64,000 nt of DNA from Agrobacterium pusense (GTDB taxonomy: Bacteria > Pseudomonadota > Alphaproteobacteria > Rhizobiales > Rhizobiaceae): the NCBI RefSeq assembly GCF_900102105.1, contig NZ_FNBB01000006.1:124001-188000 (forward strand), written 5' to 3'. Below the pieces are notes generated by a model that had not been told where the DNA came from, did not search any database, and was given only the letters and a program-made list of their open reading frames with translations. The position numbers and the translations under genes were made by a program. The stretch's first letter is position 1. Every line of letters starts with the position of its first letter. Positions 15,615 to 24,391 of the stretch are shown here, one piece after another.

Positions 15615-16643
15615 TTACCTCGCACCCCAGGTATCCGTCAGCCGATACCCTTCCGGCCATGGATCCGACGGATCGAGCATGTGCTGGTGTATTCCGGTGA
15701 TCCAGCCGCGGCCGGATATTTCCGGCAGGATGGCCGGGCGGTCGCCGACTGTTGTGGTCCCGAGGATACGGCCTGTGAAGGTCGAGCCGATCAGCGACAC
15801 CGCCGTCAGCGTTTCCCCTTCCTTCATTTCGCCGCGTGCATACAGCACGGCCATACGGGCCGAAAGCGCCGTGCCGGTGGGGGAGCGGTCCACCTTGCCC
15901 GGCTGGATGGCGACGGCCGCCCCTGCCCGCAGGCCTTCGGCCGTGCGTTCCACCTTGCCGGCGAACAGGCAGAAGGAAAAATGCCGCCAGTCCGGGTTTT
16001 CGGGATGATCGAAACCCAGAGCCTTGTTGGCGGCGTTGGTGATGCGCACGCCGAGGCGGGCAATCTCGTGCGCCTCTTCCGGTTTCAGGCTGAAGCCCAT
16101 TGCTTCGGCATCGACGATGACGAAACTGTCGCCGCCGTAGGCCGTATCCACTTTGAGCTTTCCAAGGCCTTCGACCTCGAGTTCGGCATCAAGCTTCGCG
16201 GCGAAGCTTGGCAGGTTCTGCACGAAAATACGCTCGGCCTTGCCGTTGCGGCATTCGGCCCGCACCTTCACCAGCCCGCCGGGAGCTTCCAGCAGCATAT
16301 GGGTTTCCGGCTCCTGCATCGGCACGATACCGCCATCGAGAAGGACGGTGGACACGCAGATGGAGTTAGAGCCGGACATGGGCGGCGTATCCTCCGGCTC
16401 CATGATGATGAAGGCGGCATCCGCATCAGGATGTTTCGGCGGCACCAGCAGATTGACGTGGCGGAATACGCCGCCGCGCGGCTCATTCAGCACGAAGTTG
16501 CGCAGCGTCTCATCACGGGCGATGAAACGGCTCTGTTCCCAGATCGTTTCGCCTGGTGGCGGCTTGACGCCACCGACAATCACATCCCCCACCTCGCCTT
16601 CCGCATGGGCGGAAATGACATGAACGGTCTTAATACTGCGCAT
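15615..16643 (-). CDS. Proline racemase/hydroxyproline epimerase superfamily protein with Ser/Thr active-site pair
   Basis: 342 aa from the ATG at 16643 behind GGAGAATTC. The whole protein follows the PrdF/proline-racemase fold. The first catalytic position, normally Cys in MCGHG, is Ser90 in MSGSNS; the second, normally Cys in DRSPCGTG, is Thr256 in DRSPTGTA. Characterised members use Cys/Cys (proline racemase, 4-hydroxyproline 2-epimerase) or Cys/Thr (trans-3-hydroxy-L-proline dehydratase); Ser/Cys has also been described. Ser/Thr is none of these, so an epimerase call is unsafe. It is the last gene of the hydroxyproline-type operon, 10 bases after the aconitase-X gene. Confidence 0.88.
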   Translation of the reverse strand: MRSIKTVHVISAHAEGEVGDVIVGGVKPPPGETIWEQSRFIARDETLRNFVLNEPRGGVFRHVNLLVPPKHPDADAAFIIMEPEDTPPMSGSNSICVSTVLLDGGIVPMQEPETHMLLEAPGGLVKVRAECRNGKAERIFVQNLPSFAAKLDAELEVEGLGKLKVDTAYGGDSFVIVDAEAMGFSLKPEEAHEIARLGVRITNAANKALGFDHPENPDWRHFSFCLFAGKVERTAEGLRAGAAVAIQPGKVDRSPTGTALSARMAVLYARGEMKEGETLTAVSLIGSTFTGRILGTTTVGDRPAILPEISGRGWITGIHQHMLDPSDPWPEGYRLTDTWGAR

Positions 16644-16653
16644 TGAATTCTCC

Positions 16654-18348
16654 TCAGGAAAGCCAGGCGGGAAGACGGGAAGCGGCACGGCCGGTCAACG
16701 CGCTCTCGACGCAATCGGCAAGGCTGCCGAAGCGCACCGCGCGGCCGCTGAGGCCGGGTCCGTAATGGGCGTATTTGCCGGAATTGGTCATCAAGGCGCG
16801 CGTCTTCGTCGGGAAGACCGGCTCGGAAATAGAACACCAGCAGAGGTCAGGCAGTACCTGTACACCGCTATCCTTCAGGCTTTTCAACGTGCCGTCGTGG
16901 GCAGCTGCATCGATGACCTGCTGGCCGGCTGTGACGATGACGGCGACATCCGCATGGCGCTTGCGACCGTTGAAAACGGCCGCAAGGGCGCGGCACTCCT
17001 CCAGCGACGCGTGGGGACTACCGATGGCGACCAGTTGCACCTCCTCCGGTCCCTCGTTCAGCAGCGACCACCCGGCCGCCATATCGGCAAGCGAAATGCC
17101 GACCGTGTCGGCCGTTTCCAGAGGCGCGATACCGGCTTCCGGCGTAACGCCCTCTATATGCAGCATGGGCGCTGCGGAGGTGGTGCCGAAGGCAGCGCAG
17201 AGCGCTTTCAAATCATCCCGCGAGGGTTTCGCAGCCCCAAGTCCGCGCAGCAGCGGTATGCAATCGGGGGCAGCCTTGCCGGCGAGATAACCGACGAGCG
17301 GCCAGAACGCATCGTCTATCCCTTGCGGCAGCATCACGTCCACGATGCGCTGCGGCCGGCGATTTTCCTCCAGGTAAACACCCGAAAGCGGCGCCCTGCC
17401 CGTCATCGCGATACATAGATCGAGGAAATCGGGATGTTTGGCAGTGCGTGCACCAAGCACCGTATTGGCAAAAATCACCGCGTTCGATTCCGCCCAGGCA
17501 ATCGATTCACCCGCGCCCGGCGCGCTGTCGAGCAGGTAAGGCGAACAGGTGAAGGTGGGCCGACAGCCCATGCGCACATAAGCATCCGCCAGTCTCGCCG
17601 CCGGATCGCCGAAATCATCCGGCACGCCCTGTGCCCGCCAGTTAGCCTTGTCCACCGAGATGGCGTTCATGGTCGTCGGCACCCGGACCTTGCCACCCAT
17701 CTCAGCCATTTTTTCCGCGAAAGTGAGATTGGCGGGGCTGGCATAGATGCAGCCGTCAATATGGCACTGTGTGACATTAACGAGCGCGGAAGCGCCCTGC
17801 TGGGCTGCCATGGCGACGATGATGCGCATGGCCTGGCGCACGGCGATGCCGTCGCGCCCTTCCAGCATAGCGCGGTCGTCACCCGTCAGATCGAGACGGG
17901 CAGTCGCGGGATGCGCTATGGCAAGCGAAAGGCCATCGGCCTCGATGCTGTTTTCATCGATGCGAACATGGGTCGCGCGGGAAAAGCGGGCAAAACTTTC
18001 GGGGTCGAGACGGACGACCGGCAGCGCCCGCTCGAACATTTCCGCCGCGACAAGTGCGCCCAAGGTCAGCACATCCTCCGCCTCGCAGAAAACGAGAGCG
18101 GATGGCGCCCGGCCCGTTAGAATAAGGTCGAGCAGAACGCCAGACCCGGTGCACGAGCCCCGGCTGGTCGGCATGAAGAGCACGCCGCCGGTTAGACTGA
18201 CGCCGTGCAGCGGGTGATGCACGTCGATCACCCTGCCGGTGGCGGGATCGACACCGCCCCAGAAACTCAGCGCTTCCGTCGTGGCGATCAGGGGGCCTTC
18301 GGCCGCACCGGTAAGAATGCTGCGGGCTTGCGGAACGGCAGAAGACAT
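16654..18348 (-). CDS. Aconitase X, probable cis-3-hydroxy-L-proline dehydratase
   Basis: 564 aa from the ATG at 18348 behind GGGAG; the in-frame extension to 18660 runs through the stop region of the neighbouring gene and is rejected. The N-terminal part carries the swivelling domain ([25 protein letters not shown]), fused to the large AcnX domain ([44 protein letters not shown]). Fused bacterial AcnX proteins of this length dehydrate cis-3-hydroxy-L-proline to pyrroline-2-carboxylate. A reductase of the type that converts that product to proline is encoded at 23067. The assignment rests on family knowledge plus context. Confidence 0.87.
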   Translation of the reverse strand: MSSAVPQARSILTGAAEGPLIATTEALSFWGGVDPATGRVIDVHHPLHGVSLTGGVLFMPTSRGSCTGSGVLLDLILTGRAPSALVFCEAEDVLTLGALVAAEMFERALPVVRLDPESFARFSRATHVRIDENSIEADGLSLAIAHPATARLDLTGDDRAMLEGRDGIAVRQAMRIIVAMAAQQGASALVNVTQCHIDGCIYASPANLTFAEKMAEMGGKVRVPTTMNAISVDKANWRAQGVPDDFGDPAARLADAYVRMGCRPTFTCSPYLLDSAPGAGESIAWAESNAVIFANTVLGARTAKHPDFLDLCIAMTGRAPLSGVYLEENRRPQRIVDVMLPQGIDDAFWPLVGYLAGKAAPDCIPLLRGLGAAKPSRDDLKALCAAFGTTSAAPMLHIEGVTPEAGIAPLETADTVGISLADMAAGWSLLNEGPEEVQLVAIGSPHASLEECRALAAVFNGRKRHADVAVIVTAGQQVIDAAAHDGTLKSLKDSGVQVLPDLCWCSISEPVFPTKTRALMTNSGKYAHYGPGLSGRAVRFGSLADCVESALTGRAASRLPAWLS

Positions 18349-18375
18349 CGAAAATCTCCCTAAGGCATTTCCAGT

Positions 18376-18392
18376 AAAGCGCGTCGCGCTTT
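18376..18392. repeat. Short palindrome in the dadA-like/aconitase-X gap
   Basis: AAAGCGCG and CGCGCTTT flank a single T. It sits in the 110-base gap of the operon and could form an mRNA hairpin that tunes expression of the downstream genes. A genomic REP-like copy is also possible. Confidence 0.4.
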
Positions 18393-18458
18393 GCGCCCCG
18401 GTAAATGCGTGAAAAAGTGCTAGAGAATTTTTGCGTTTCGGGGAAAAGCTGAAATCCT

Positions 18459-19700
18459 CTAGAAACGTTGCGGCGAAAAAGCGCTTGTGTCGATGGCGGT
18501 TTTTTGCCCCGTCAGAATGTCGGCGACGATGCGCGCCGTACCCGCAGATTGCGTCAGTCCCAGATGTCCGTGGCCAAAGGCGTAGACCACCCGCGCCGTG
18601 TGTCGCGCATGCCCAATGGCCGGCAGGCTGTCCGGCAGCGAGGGGCGAAAGCCCATCCACTGCTTGCCGCCTTCGGTTTTCAGGCCCGGCAGGAAGGCTT
18701 TCGCCTTGGCCAGCAGCGCTTCGGATCGGGCAAAATTGGCCGGAAGCTCCAGCCCGCCCAACTCGACCGCACCGCCGACGCGGATGCCGGAGGAAAGCCG
18801 GGTAACGACGAAACCATGGCCGCCGAAGGTCACCTGCGTCCGCAGATCGAATGCGCCTGAAGGCAGGGTTGTATTATAGCCCCGTTCCGTTTCCAGCGGA
18901 ATTTTTTCCCCGAGCGAACGGGCAATGCGGTGCGAAAAGGCGCCTGCCGCCAGTACCACCCGGCCTGCCTTGCGCGTGCGGCCGTCATGGCTAACCACCT
19001 CGACCCCATCCTCCAACGGCCGGAGCGACGCGATATCGAGGCATTCGATACGCCCGCCCATGGTGCGAAAATGGTCGGCCAGCGCCAGCGTGTAAAGCCT
19101 GGGATCGGCAATGGAATACCAGCCAGGCGTGAACGTGCCGCAGATGAAGCGCGGTGCGATGCCGGGCTGTATCTCGGCCATCTGCTCTGCGTTCAGATGC
19201 CGGAACTCGATACCGTGGCGCTCACGCGCCTTCCAGCCCCCGAGTGACGCTTCGAATTCCGCATCGCTTTCATAGACCTGGAGGTTTCCTTCCTTGCGTA
19301 GCATGGCAATGGTGTCGGTTTTTTTGAGGAACGGCTCCAGTTCGGCCCTGGAAAGGTCCATCAGTGCCGTCTGCGCTGCAGCTGAGTGCTCCACCTTCGA
19401 GGCGGCGCAGGCCCGCCAGAACCGGAACATCCAAGGCGCGATCTTCAGCGCATAGGCCGGCGGCACGCTGAGCGGCCCAAGCGGATCGAGCAGCCACTTC
19501 GGCGCCTTCCAGAGAATGCCGGGCGACGCGAGCGGCAGGATATCGGTGAAGGCGAAGGCGCCGGCGTTGCCAGCCGAAGCGCCCGCCGCCGGTCCCTCAC
19601 GGTCGATCACCGTGACCGAAAGACCGCGGCCCTGCGCCGCGATTGCCGCCGAGAGGCCGACAACGCCGGCCCCGATGACGATGACATCATTTGCAGGCAT
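18459..19700 (-). CDS. FAD-dependent D-amino-acid dehydrogenase (DadA-like; probable D-hydroxyproline dehydrogenase)
   Basis: 413 aa. The N-terminal dinucleotide fold is [14 protein letters not shown], and the C-terminal FAD contact is [20 protein letters not shown], typical of DadA/glycine-oxidase-like enzymes. In hydroxyproline catabolism such an enzyme oxidises cis-4-hydroxy-D-proline to pyrroline-4-hydroxy-2-carboxylate. Its ATG overlaps the stop of the transporter ATPase gene (TAATG), so it is translationally coupled to uptake. A general D-amino-acid role is the alternative. Confidence 0.87.
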   Translation of the reverse strand: MPANDVIVIGAGVVGLSAAIAAQGRGLSVTVIDREGPAAGASAGNAGAFAFTDILPLASPGILWKAPKWLLDPLGPLSVPPAYALKIAPWMFRFWRACAASKVEHSAAAQTALMDLSRAELEPFLKKTDTIAMLRKEGNLQVYESDAEFEASLGGWKARERHGIEFRHLNAEQMAEIQPGIAPRFICGTFTPGWYSIADPRLYTLALADHFRTMGGRIECLDIASLRPLEDGVEVVSHDGRTRKAGRVVLAAGAFSHRIARSLGEKIPLETERGYNTTLPSGAFDLRTQVTFGGHGFVVTRLSSGIRVGGAVELGGLELPANFARSEALLAKAKAFLPGLKTEGGKQWMGFRPSLPDSLPAIGHARHTARVVYAFGHGHLGLTQSAGTARIVADILTGQKTAIDTSAFSPQRF

Positions 19701-20422
19701 TACCGAACGCTCGCCAGGAACTTCTGCGTCTCGGGATGCTGTGGTGCGCCGAACAACTGATCTGGCGTGCCGATCTCGGCCATCACGCCCTGATGGAAGA
19801 AGGCCACGCGGTTCGAGACGTCACGGGCGAAAGCCATTTCGTGCGTGACGCAGATCATCGTCATGCCCTCATCCGCGAGCATCTTCAACGTGTCGAGCAC
19901 CTCGCCGACCAGCATCGGATCAAGCGCCGAGGTAACTTCATCGAACAGCATGTATTCCGGCGACATGGCGAGCGCGCGGGCGATCGCCATACGCTGCTGC
20001 TGGCCGCCTGACATGCGGTTCGGATAGACCTTCAGCTTTTCGGCAAGGCCGACGTGGGTCAATTGCTTGACCGCAATTTCTTCGGCCTTCTCTTTCGAAA
20101 TACCGAGCACCTTGCGCGGCGCCAGCATGACGTTTTCAAGCACCGTCAGATGCGGAAAGGCGTTCCATTGCTGGAAGACGATTCCGACCTTGCGGCGCAG
20201 CTTGTTGAGATCGGTCGACTTTGCATGCACCTCGGTGCCATCGATGACGATCTTGCCGCTGTCGATCGGCTCGAGGCCGTTGATGCAGGTGAGCAGCGTC
20301 GACTTGCCGGAACCGGAGCCGCCGATGATGGTGACGACCTCGCCCTTGTTGACGGTGAGGTTGATCCCTTTCAGAACCTCCAGCGGGCCGAAGGATTTGC
20401 GGACGTTTTCGATCTCAATCAT
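19700..20422 (-). CDS. Polar amino-acid-type ABC transporter ATPase (hydroxyproline locus)
   Basis: 240 aa from the ATG at 20422 (MIEIENVRKSFGPLEVL); a TTG 33 bases upstream is less likely. Walker A GGSGSGKST, signature MSGGQQQR and Walker B YMLFDEVTSALDP are intact. Its start overlaps the end of the upstream permease gene by 8 bases, and its stop overlaps the dehydrogenase start. It powers the importer encoded at 20415-22622. Confidence 0.94.
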   Translation of the reverse strand: MIEIENVRKSFGPLEVLKGINLTVNKGEVVTIIGGSGSGKSTLLTCINGLEPIDSGKIVIDGTEVHAKSTDLNKLRRKVGIVFQQWNAFPHLTVLENVMLAPRKVLGISKEKAEEIAVKQLTHVGLAEKLKVYPNRMSGGQQQRMAIARALAMSPEYMLFDEVTSALDPMLVGEVLDTLKMLADEGMTMICVTHEMAFARDVSNRVAFFHQGVMAEIGTPDQLFGAPQHPETQKFLASVR

Positions 20423-21068
20423 TGGGGGACCACCGTCTTTCGAGATACCCGCCAAAACGGGCGATGGGGAAGCTGATAAGGAAGTAGATGGCGCCGCAGA
20501 TCATCAGGATGGTCAGCGGTTCCTGCAGGCGGGTCACGAGAATCTGCGAGGCACGCAGAAGCTCAATGAGCCCGAGCCAAAGGACGAGCGCTGAATCCTT
20601 CATGACACCCAGCGTCAGGCCGATCCAGGCAGGCAGCGACACGCGCGTGGCAAGCGGCAGAACGATGTACCTCATGTCCTGCGACCAGGTCATACCGAGC
20701 GACCGGCAGGCGCGGCGGGTGTTCGAGGGCACCGCTTCGATGCCGCCACGCACGATTTCCGTGCAATAGGCCGCGGTATAAAGCGACAGAACCACGCAGG
20801 AGGTCGTAAAGGGTGGCCAGCCGAGCTTTGCGATCGACTGGAAGGCATTGCCGAGAACCAGCTGGATAAGCAGCGGCACGGAACGGAAGACATCCAGAAC
20901 GAAGGTGAGCGGCAGGGCCCAGTAAGGCCCGAGCTGGAAGCGGAGAACGCCGAAGATGATCCCCATGATGGTGCCTGCCGTGACGGCGACGGCGGTGACG
21001 GCAAGTGTCATGCCGGCACCCTTGGCCAGGAAGGCGAGATCACTCCAGGTGAGAGCGGTTTCAAACAT
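20415..21068 (-). CDS. Polar amino-acid-type ABC transporter permease (second)
   Basis: 217 aa inner-membrane subunit. Landmarks are LDVFRSVPLLIQLVLG and the EAA-type loop RACRSLGMTWSQDMRYIVLP. It follows the first permease gene by 12 bases. It should form a heterodimer with it in the uptake system of the hydroxyproline-type locus. Confidence 0.92.
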   Translation of the reverse strand: MFETALTWSDLAFLAKGAGMTLAVTAVAVTAGTIMGIIFGVLRFQLGPYWALPLTFVLDVFRSVPLLIQLVLGNAFQSIAKLGWPPFTTSCVVLSLYTAAYCTEIVRGGIEAVPSNTRRACRSLGMTWSQDMRYIVLPLATRVSLPAWIGLTLGVMKDSALVLWLGLIELLRASQILVTRLQEPLTILMICGAIYFLISFPIARFGGYLERRWSPND

Positions 21069-21080
21069 GGCTCACCTCTC

Positions 21081-21746
21081 TCAGTAACGGAACAGACGCG
21101 CGGCCAGCAATCTGGCGGCGAGCGTGACGATCTTGGCGATCACGTAATAGATGACCGCGGCGAGCGCGAAAAATTCGAAGGTGCGGAACGAACGGGCGTT
21201 CAAGGCCTGCGTGACACCGGCGAGATCCGTGTTCATGCCGACCGTGACGCCGAGCGAGGTCATGAGAATTGCCCAGACCATCTGGTTGGTGGCAGGCAGG
21301 AAGGCAACCCGCAGCATCTGCGGCAGGATGATCAGCCTGAAGGTCTGCATCGAGGTCATGCCGAGCGAGCGGCCCGAACGCGTCTGCGTATCCGGAATGG
21401 CCTTCAGCGCGCCACGGAAATTTTCCGCGAGATAACCGGCATTATTGAAGGCGATGCCAACCAGAAGCGCGGTATAGGGGCTCAGATGAATGCCGAAATT
21501 GCCGAGCCCGAAATGGGCCATGTAGATCTGGAACAGCGCAGGCGTATTGCGGGCGATTTCCACCCAGACCGAGGCGAAGGCGCCGAGGATACGGTTGCCC
21601 GAAAGCCGGAACAACGTGAGCACGATGGCGCAGGACACGCCGATGACCATCGACAGGATGGCGATCTGCAGCGTCACCACCGCACCGTCCAGAAGCTGTG
21701 GCAAAGCCTTCAGCGCCTGATTCCAGTGAAATGTGTAGTTGAACAT
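21081..21746 (-). CDS. Polar amino-acid-type ABC transporter permease (first)
   Basis: 221 aa, MFNYTFHWNQALKALPQLL, with VEIARNTPALFQIYMAHFGL and RSGRSLGMTSMQTFRLIILP. It lies 69 bases downstream of the binding-protein gene, with a GC-rich hairpin in the gap. It is a membrane half of the importer. Confidence 0.92.
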   Translation of the reverse strand: MFNYTFHWNQALKALPQLLDGAVVTLQIAILSMVIGVSCAIVLTLFRLSGNRILGAFASVWVEIARNTPALFQIYMAHFGLGNFGIHLSPYTALLVGIAFNNAGYLAENFRGALKAIPDTQTRSGRSLGMTSMQTFRLIILPQMLRVAFLPATNQMVWAILMTSLGVTVGMNTDLAGVTQALNARSFRTFEFFALAAVIYYVIAKIVTLAARLLAARLFRY

Positions 21747-21773
21747 AACCGTCTCACCTTTCAGAAACGATCG

Positions 21774-21799
21774 ACGGCGCGATCATTCGACCGCGCCGT
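21774..21799 (-). other. Stem-loop between binding-protein and permease genes (hydroxyproline locus)
   Basis: ACGGCGCG (21774-21781) pairs with CGCGCCGT (21792-21799) around a 10-base loop. It is placed right after the binding-protein stop with no T-run, like the hairpins at 2371, 12840 and 40531. I infer attenuation or protection of the upstream message. Confidence 0.5.
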
Positions 21800-21815
21800 T
21801 TCCGAAAAGTCCTGA

Positions 21816-22622
21816 TCAGCGATAAACGCCGTTGACGGTGAGCGAAGGCACTTCCCCGCCAACCCATTTTTTGTAGAGCTCGGCGTAGCGGCCGGTGCGA
21901 ACCTGCTGATTGATGAAGAGGTTCAGGTAGTTGATGAAGCCGTATTCATCCCGGTTGGTGAAGAGCGCGACGTAATCGATGTCGTAAGGCGCCTTGCCGA
22001 CCACCGAGATACCGGCGAACTTGCCGCTCTTGACGTTGGACTGCGCAACGGTCGACGTGGAAACGGTGGCATCGATCTGCCCCTGGCTCAGGGCAAGGAA
22101 TACATCAGCCTGGGTCTGGTAAGGACGGAATTCGCCGACGCCCCACTCCTTGACCGACTTTTCAAGCGCAATGGCTTCGAACGTGCCGGCGGTTGCACCG
22201 ACCGTCTTGCCCTTCATGTCCTCGAAGGACTTGACGCCGGACTTGTCGTTGGCGGTAACGGCCATTTCGAAGGCAAAGTAAGGCACGGTCATGCCAACCG
22301 TTTTGGCGCGCTCCAGCGTATCGGAGGTCGAAGCAACACCGACGTCGACGCGGCCGGACATCAGTGCCGGAATACGCTCGGGGAACGGCGTCTCGACGAT
22401 TTCAGCCGTGACGCCGAGCGCCTTGGCGAGGTCGTTGCAATAATCGACGTCGAAACCGATAGGATTGTTGGCGTCATCGCGCGCGCCCATGGGCGGGAAG
22501 TCGAGCACAACCGCGCAACGCAGCGTGCCAGACGAGATGATGTCGTCAAGCTTGTCGGCCTTGGCCGGGGTGATAGCGGAAGTGGCGGCCAGCAGGCCGG
22601 CGAAAATGACCGATTTTTTCAT
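21816..22622 (-). CDS. Polar amino-acid-type ABC transporter substrate-binding protein (hydroxyproline locus)
   Basis: 268 aa. Signal peptide MKKSVIFAGLLAATSAITPAKA is followed by an SBP_bac_3 domain (LRCAVVLDFPPMGARDDANN, GFDVDYCNDLAKALG, PERIPALMSGRVDV). It is the promoter-proximal gene of the operon. Given the catabolic enzymes downstream I infer that it binds a hydroxyproline isomer or related imino acid. A GTATAC-type site lies about 90 bases upstream. Confidence 0.92.
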   Translation of the reverse strand: MKKSVIFAGLLAATSAITPAKADKLDDIISSGTLRCAVVLDFPPMGARDDANNPIGFDVDYCNDLAKALGVTAEIVETPFPERIPALMSGRVDVGVASTSDTLERAKTVGMTVPYFAFEMAVTANDKSGVKSFEDMKGKTVGATAGTFEAIALEKSVKEWGVGEFRPYQTQADVFLALSQGQIDATVSTSTVAQSNVKSGKFAGISVVGKAPYDIDYVALFTNRDEYGFINYLNLFINQQVRTGRYAELYKKWVGGEVPSLTVNGVYR

Positions 22623-22710
22623 TCTTGATTTGCTCCCAGAATTGGTCTGCCCTTGAAGGCGCGGTCACTATTTCCCTGTGGGGCTGAGAAATCAATAGAA
22701 AAATACAATG

Positions 22711-22720
22711 AGTATACAAA
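22711..22720. promoter_or_regulatory. Putative operator half, AGTATACAAA
   Basis: AGTATACAAA is the exact inverse of TTTGTATACT at 23015. The two lie on the two sides of the divergent promoter region, oriented away from each other. This is what a shared regulator of the transporter operon and the reductase gene would need. Confidence 0.45.
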
Positions 22721-22817
22721 AAGAATTTTTTGCATCTGCGAACTGATGAGGTATCGCGGATGATTACGCGAGCCGGCGCGGGGGAGCGGACAAGGTGGGC
22801 TAAACATTCAGCATCCT

Positions 22818-22929
22818 TCATGCCTGTGCTTGTCACAGGAATCTGGCCAACCCAAGTCTTTGGACCGAAAGAGGCTTTCCGACGCGCAGACGCGCGTCGA
22901 CTGCAATCCTGTGACAAGCACAGGAATGA
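22818..22929. repeat. 112-bp intergenic inverted-repeat element
   Basis: A 25-base left arm (22818-22842) and a right arm (22905-22929) are inverted copies with two mismatches. Each arm holds its own palindrome, CCTGTGCTTGTCACAGG or its complement. A further hairpin CGACGCGC / GCGCGTCG (22880-22899) lies inside. This modular structure resembles the small non-coding mosaic elements (RIME-like) found between genes in rhizobia. No reading frame is carried. Confidence 0.7.
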
Positions 22930-23014
22930 GGGCTTGAGGTATCTTCGTGTTTGAGAGGGTGGCCTTCTGCTGTGACTGAGCTTCATCGAAAAGACACGTT
23001 GCAATACGCACACC

Positions 23015-23024
23015 TTTGTATACT
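23015..23024. promoter_or_regulatory. Putative operator half, TTTGTATACT
   Basis: TTTGTATACT lies 42 bases before the start of the Ldh-type reductase gene and is the inverse partner of the site at 22711. It is followed by TTATGTATTCAAA, a degenerate second half. A GntR-type regulator is the likely ligand, but this is inference. Confidence 0.45.
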
Positions 23025-23066
23025 TTATGTATTCAAAATGTGCGAGCCCGACATCGGAGGATAATG

Positions 23067-24104
23067 ATGAGCGACACCACCACCTTGACCATTGAAGAGC
23101 TTTCGACGCGGGTCGAGGCGATTTTCAGCAAGGCGGGCCTCAATAAGGTGCAGTCGGGCGCATTGGCACGCGTCATCACCGCCGGTGAGCGCGATGCCTG
23201 CAAATCGCACGGTATTTACCGTATCGAAGGCGCCCTCCGCACCGTCAAGGCCGGCAAGGTGAATCCGGATGCGATACCTGAAGTGGCCGAAGACGACGGC
23301 ACGGCCATCGTCAAGGTCAATGCCCATGGCGGCTTTGCCAACCCCGCCTTCGAACTCGGTCTGCCGGTTCTGGTGGAGCGGGCGAGACGCTCGGGCATCG
23401 CAGCACTCGTCGTCAATGACTGCACGCATTTCTCGGCGCTCTGGCCGGAAGTCGAAGGGCTGACCGAAAACGGTCTCGCCGGGCTGGTCATGTGCCCGAG
23501 CTATTCCACCGTCGCGCCCACCGGCGGAACCAAGCCTCTGCTTGGCACCAACCCCTTCGCCTTCGGTTGGCCGCGCAAGGCCACCTCCCCTTATGTCTTC
23601 GATTTCGCGACGTCGGTTGCGGCCCGCGGTGAAATCGAACTACACCGGCGGGCCGGAAAGCCCCTGCCGGAAGGCTGGGCTCTGGACGCCGACGGCAAGC
23701 CGACGACCGACCCGGAGGCGGCCCTTGCCGGTTCCATGCTGCCCTTTGGCGGCCACAAGGGATCGGCCATCGGCACCATGATCGAGCTTCTCGCCGGCAT
23801 CATGATCGGCGATCTCACCAGCCCCGAAGCGCTCGAATTTCTCGGCACCACCACGCTTGCCCCCACCCATGGCGAATTGATCGTCGCTTTTTCACCTGAA
23901 GCCTTTGCCAAGGGCCGCCCCGGCGACCCCTTCCAGCGCGCGGAAGTGCTGTTCGACGCCATTATCGGCCAGGGCGCCCGCCTGCCGTCGGGCCGCCGCT
24001 TCACTGCCCGCGCCAAATCCGAAAGCGAAGGCATCACGCTTACCGCTGCCGAAATGGCCGGGCTCGACCGGCTGCTGGAAAAGGGGCTGGACGCGGTTTC
24101 CTGA
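23067..24104 (+). CDS. Ldh/MDH-family oxidoreductase, probable pyrroline-2-carboxylate reductase
   Basis: 345 aa from the second of two adjacent ATGs, 6 bases after GGAGG. It belongs to the malate/L-lactate dehydrogenase (Ldh2, YlbC/DpkA) family, not to classical Rossmann MDH. NDCTHFSALWPEVEG contains the family's catalytic His. GTNPFAFGWPRKA and FDFATSVAARGEIE form the NAD(P) site. DpkA-type members reduce pyrroline-2-carboxylate to L-proline, the expected next step after the aconitase-X dehydratase. It is divergent from the transporter operon. Another 2-keto-acid or imino-acid reductase remains possible. Confidence 0.85.
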   Translation: MSDTTTLTIEELSTRVEAIFSKAGLNKVQSGALARVITAGERDACKSHGIYRIEGALRTVKAGKVNPDAIPEVAEDDGTAIVKVNAHGGFANPAFELGLPVLVERARRSGIAALVVNDCTHFSALWPEVEGLTENGLAGLVMCPSYSTVAPTGGTKPLLGTNPFAFGWPRKATSPYVFDFATSVAARGEIELHRRAGKPLPEGWALDADGKPTTDPEAALAGSMLPFGGHKGSAIGTMIELLAGIMIGDLTSPEALEFLGTTTLAPTHGELIVAFSPEAFAKGRPGDPFQRAEVLFDAIIGQGARLPSGRRFTARAKSESEGITLTAAEMAGLDRLLEKGLDAVS

Positions 24105-24128
24105 CCATTTGGATGGGGAAATGGAAAA

Positions 24129-24150
24129 AAGGCCCGCAATTGCGGGCCTT
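24129..24150 (+). terminator. Terminator of the reductase gene
   Basis: A 22-base perfect palindrome with arm AAGGCCCGCAA lies 24 bases after the stop at 24104. The following U-tract is weak on the plus strand, but six A residues precede it, so it also works on the minus strand. Confidence 0.75.
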
Positions 24151-24210
24151 CATAACGACAACGTCACTCAGCGTTTTTTTGCGACTGCATAGCATCCCGG
24201 CCCTGTCAGA

Positions 24211-24309
24211 CCGGACTAGATCCGGGGTCCAGCGCGATCAAGTCCTTGACCGCGGAAGAGACCCTTCATGACGCAGACGCGCCCTGGCTGGATGCCGGAT
24301 CTAGTCCGG
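24211..24309. repeat. Intergenic inverted-repeat element bounded by CCGGACTAGATCCGG
   Basis: CCGGACTAGATCCGG (24211-24225) and its exact reverse complement (24295-24309) bound about 69 bases. Inside, GGTCCAGCGCG and the region around GCGCCCTGGCTGGAT are partly complementary. No coding frame is carried. It is enclosed by two nearly identical terminator hairpins. The pattern suggests a dispersed intergenic repeat. Confidence 0.65.
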
Positions 24310-24344
24310 CATGACGGAGGAGAGACATCAAACCTCATCACATG

Positions 24345-24376
24345 CAAAAAAGGCCCGCAGTTGCGGGCCTTTTTTT
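24345..24376. terminator. Bidirectional terminator downstream of the DapA-type gene
   Basis: AAAAAAGGCCCGCA and TGCGGGCCTTTTTTT flank a GT centre, giving a strong stem with T-runs in both directions. It lies 16 bases after the minus-strand stop at 24392 and repeats the stem sequence of the terminator at 24129. Confidence 0.85.
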
Positions 24377-24391
24377 CACAGCAGCAATATC

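Noticed and set aside
15681-16646. 321-aa plus-strand ORF opposite the racemase-like gene
   Set aside because: Shadow; composition is unnatural and the opposite strand is a known family.
22745-22990. Insertion sequence in the divergent gap
   Set aside because: No transposase frame and no flanking target duplication were seen; only short nested palindromes are present.
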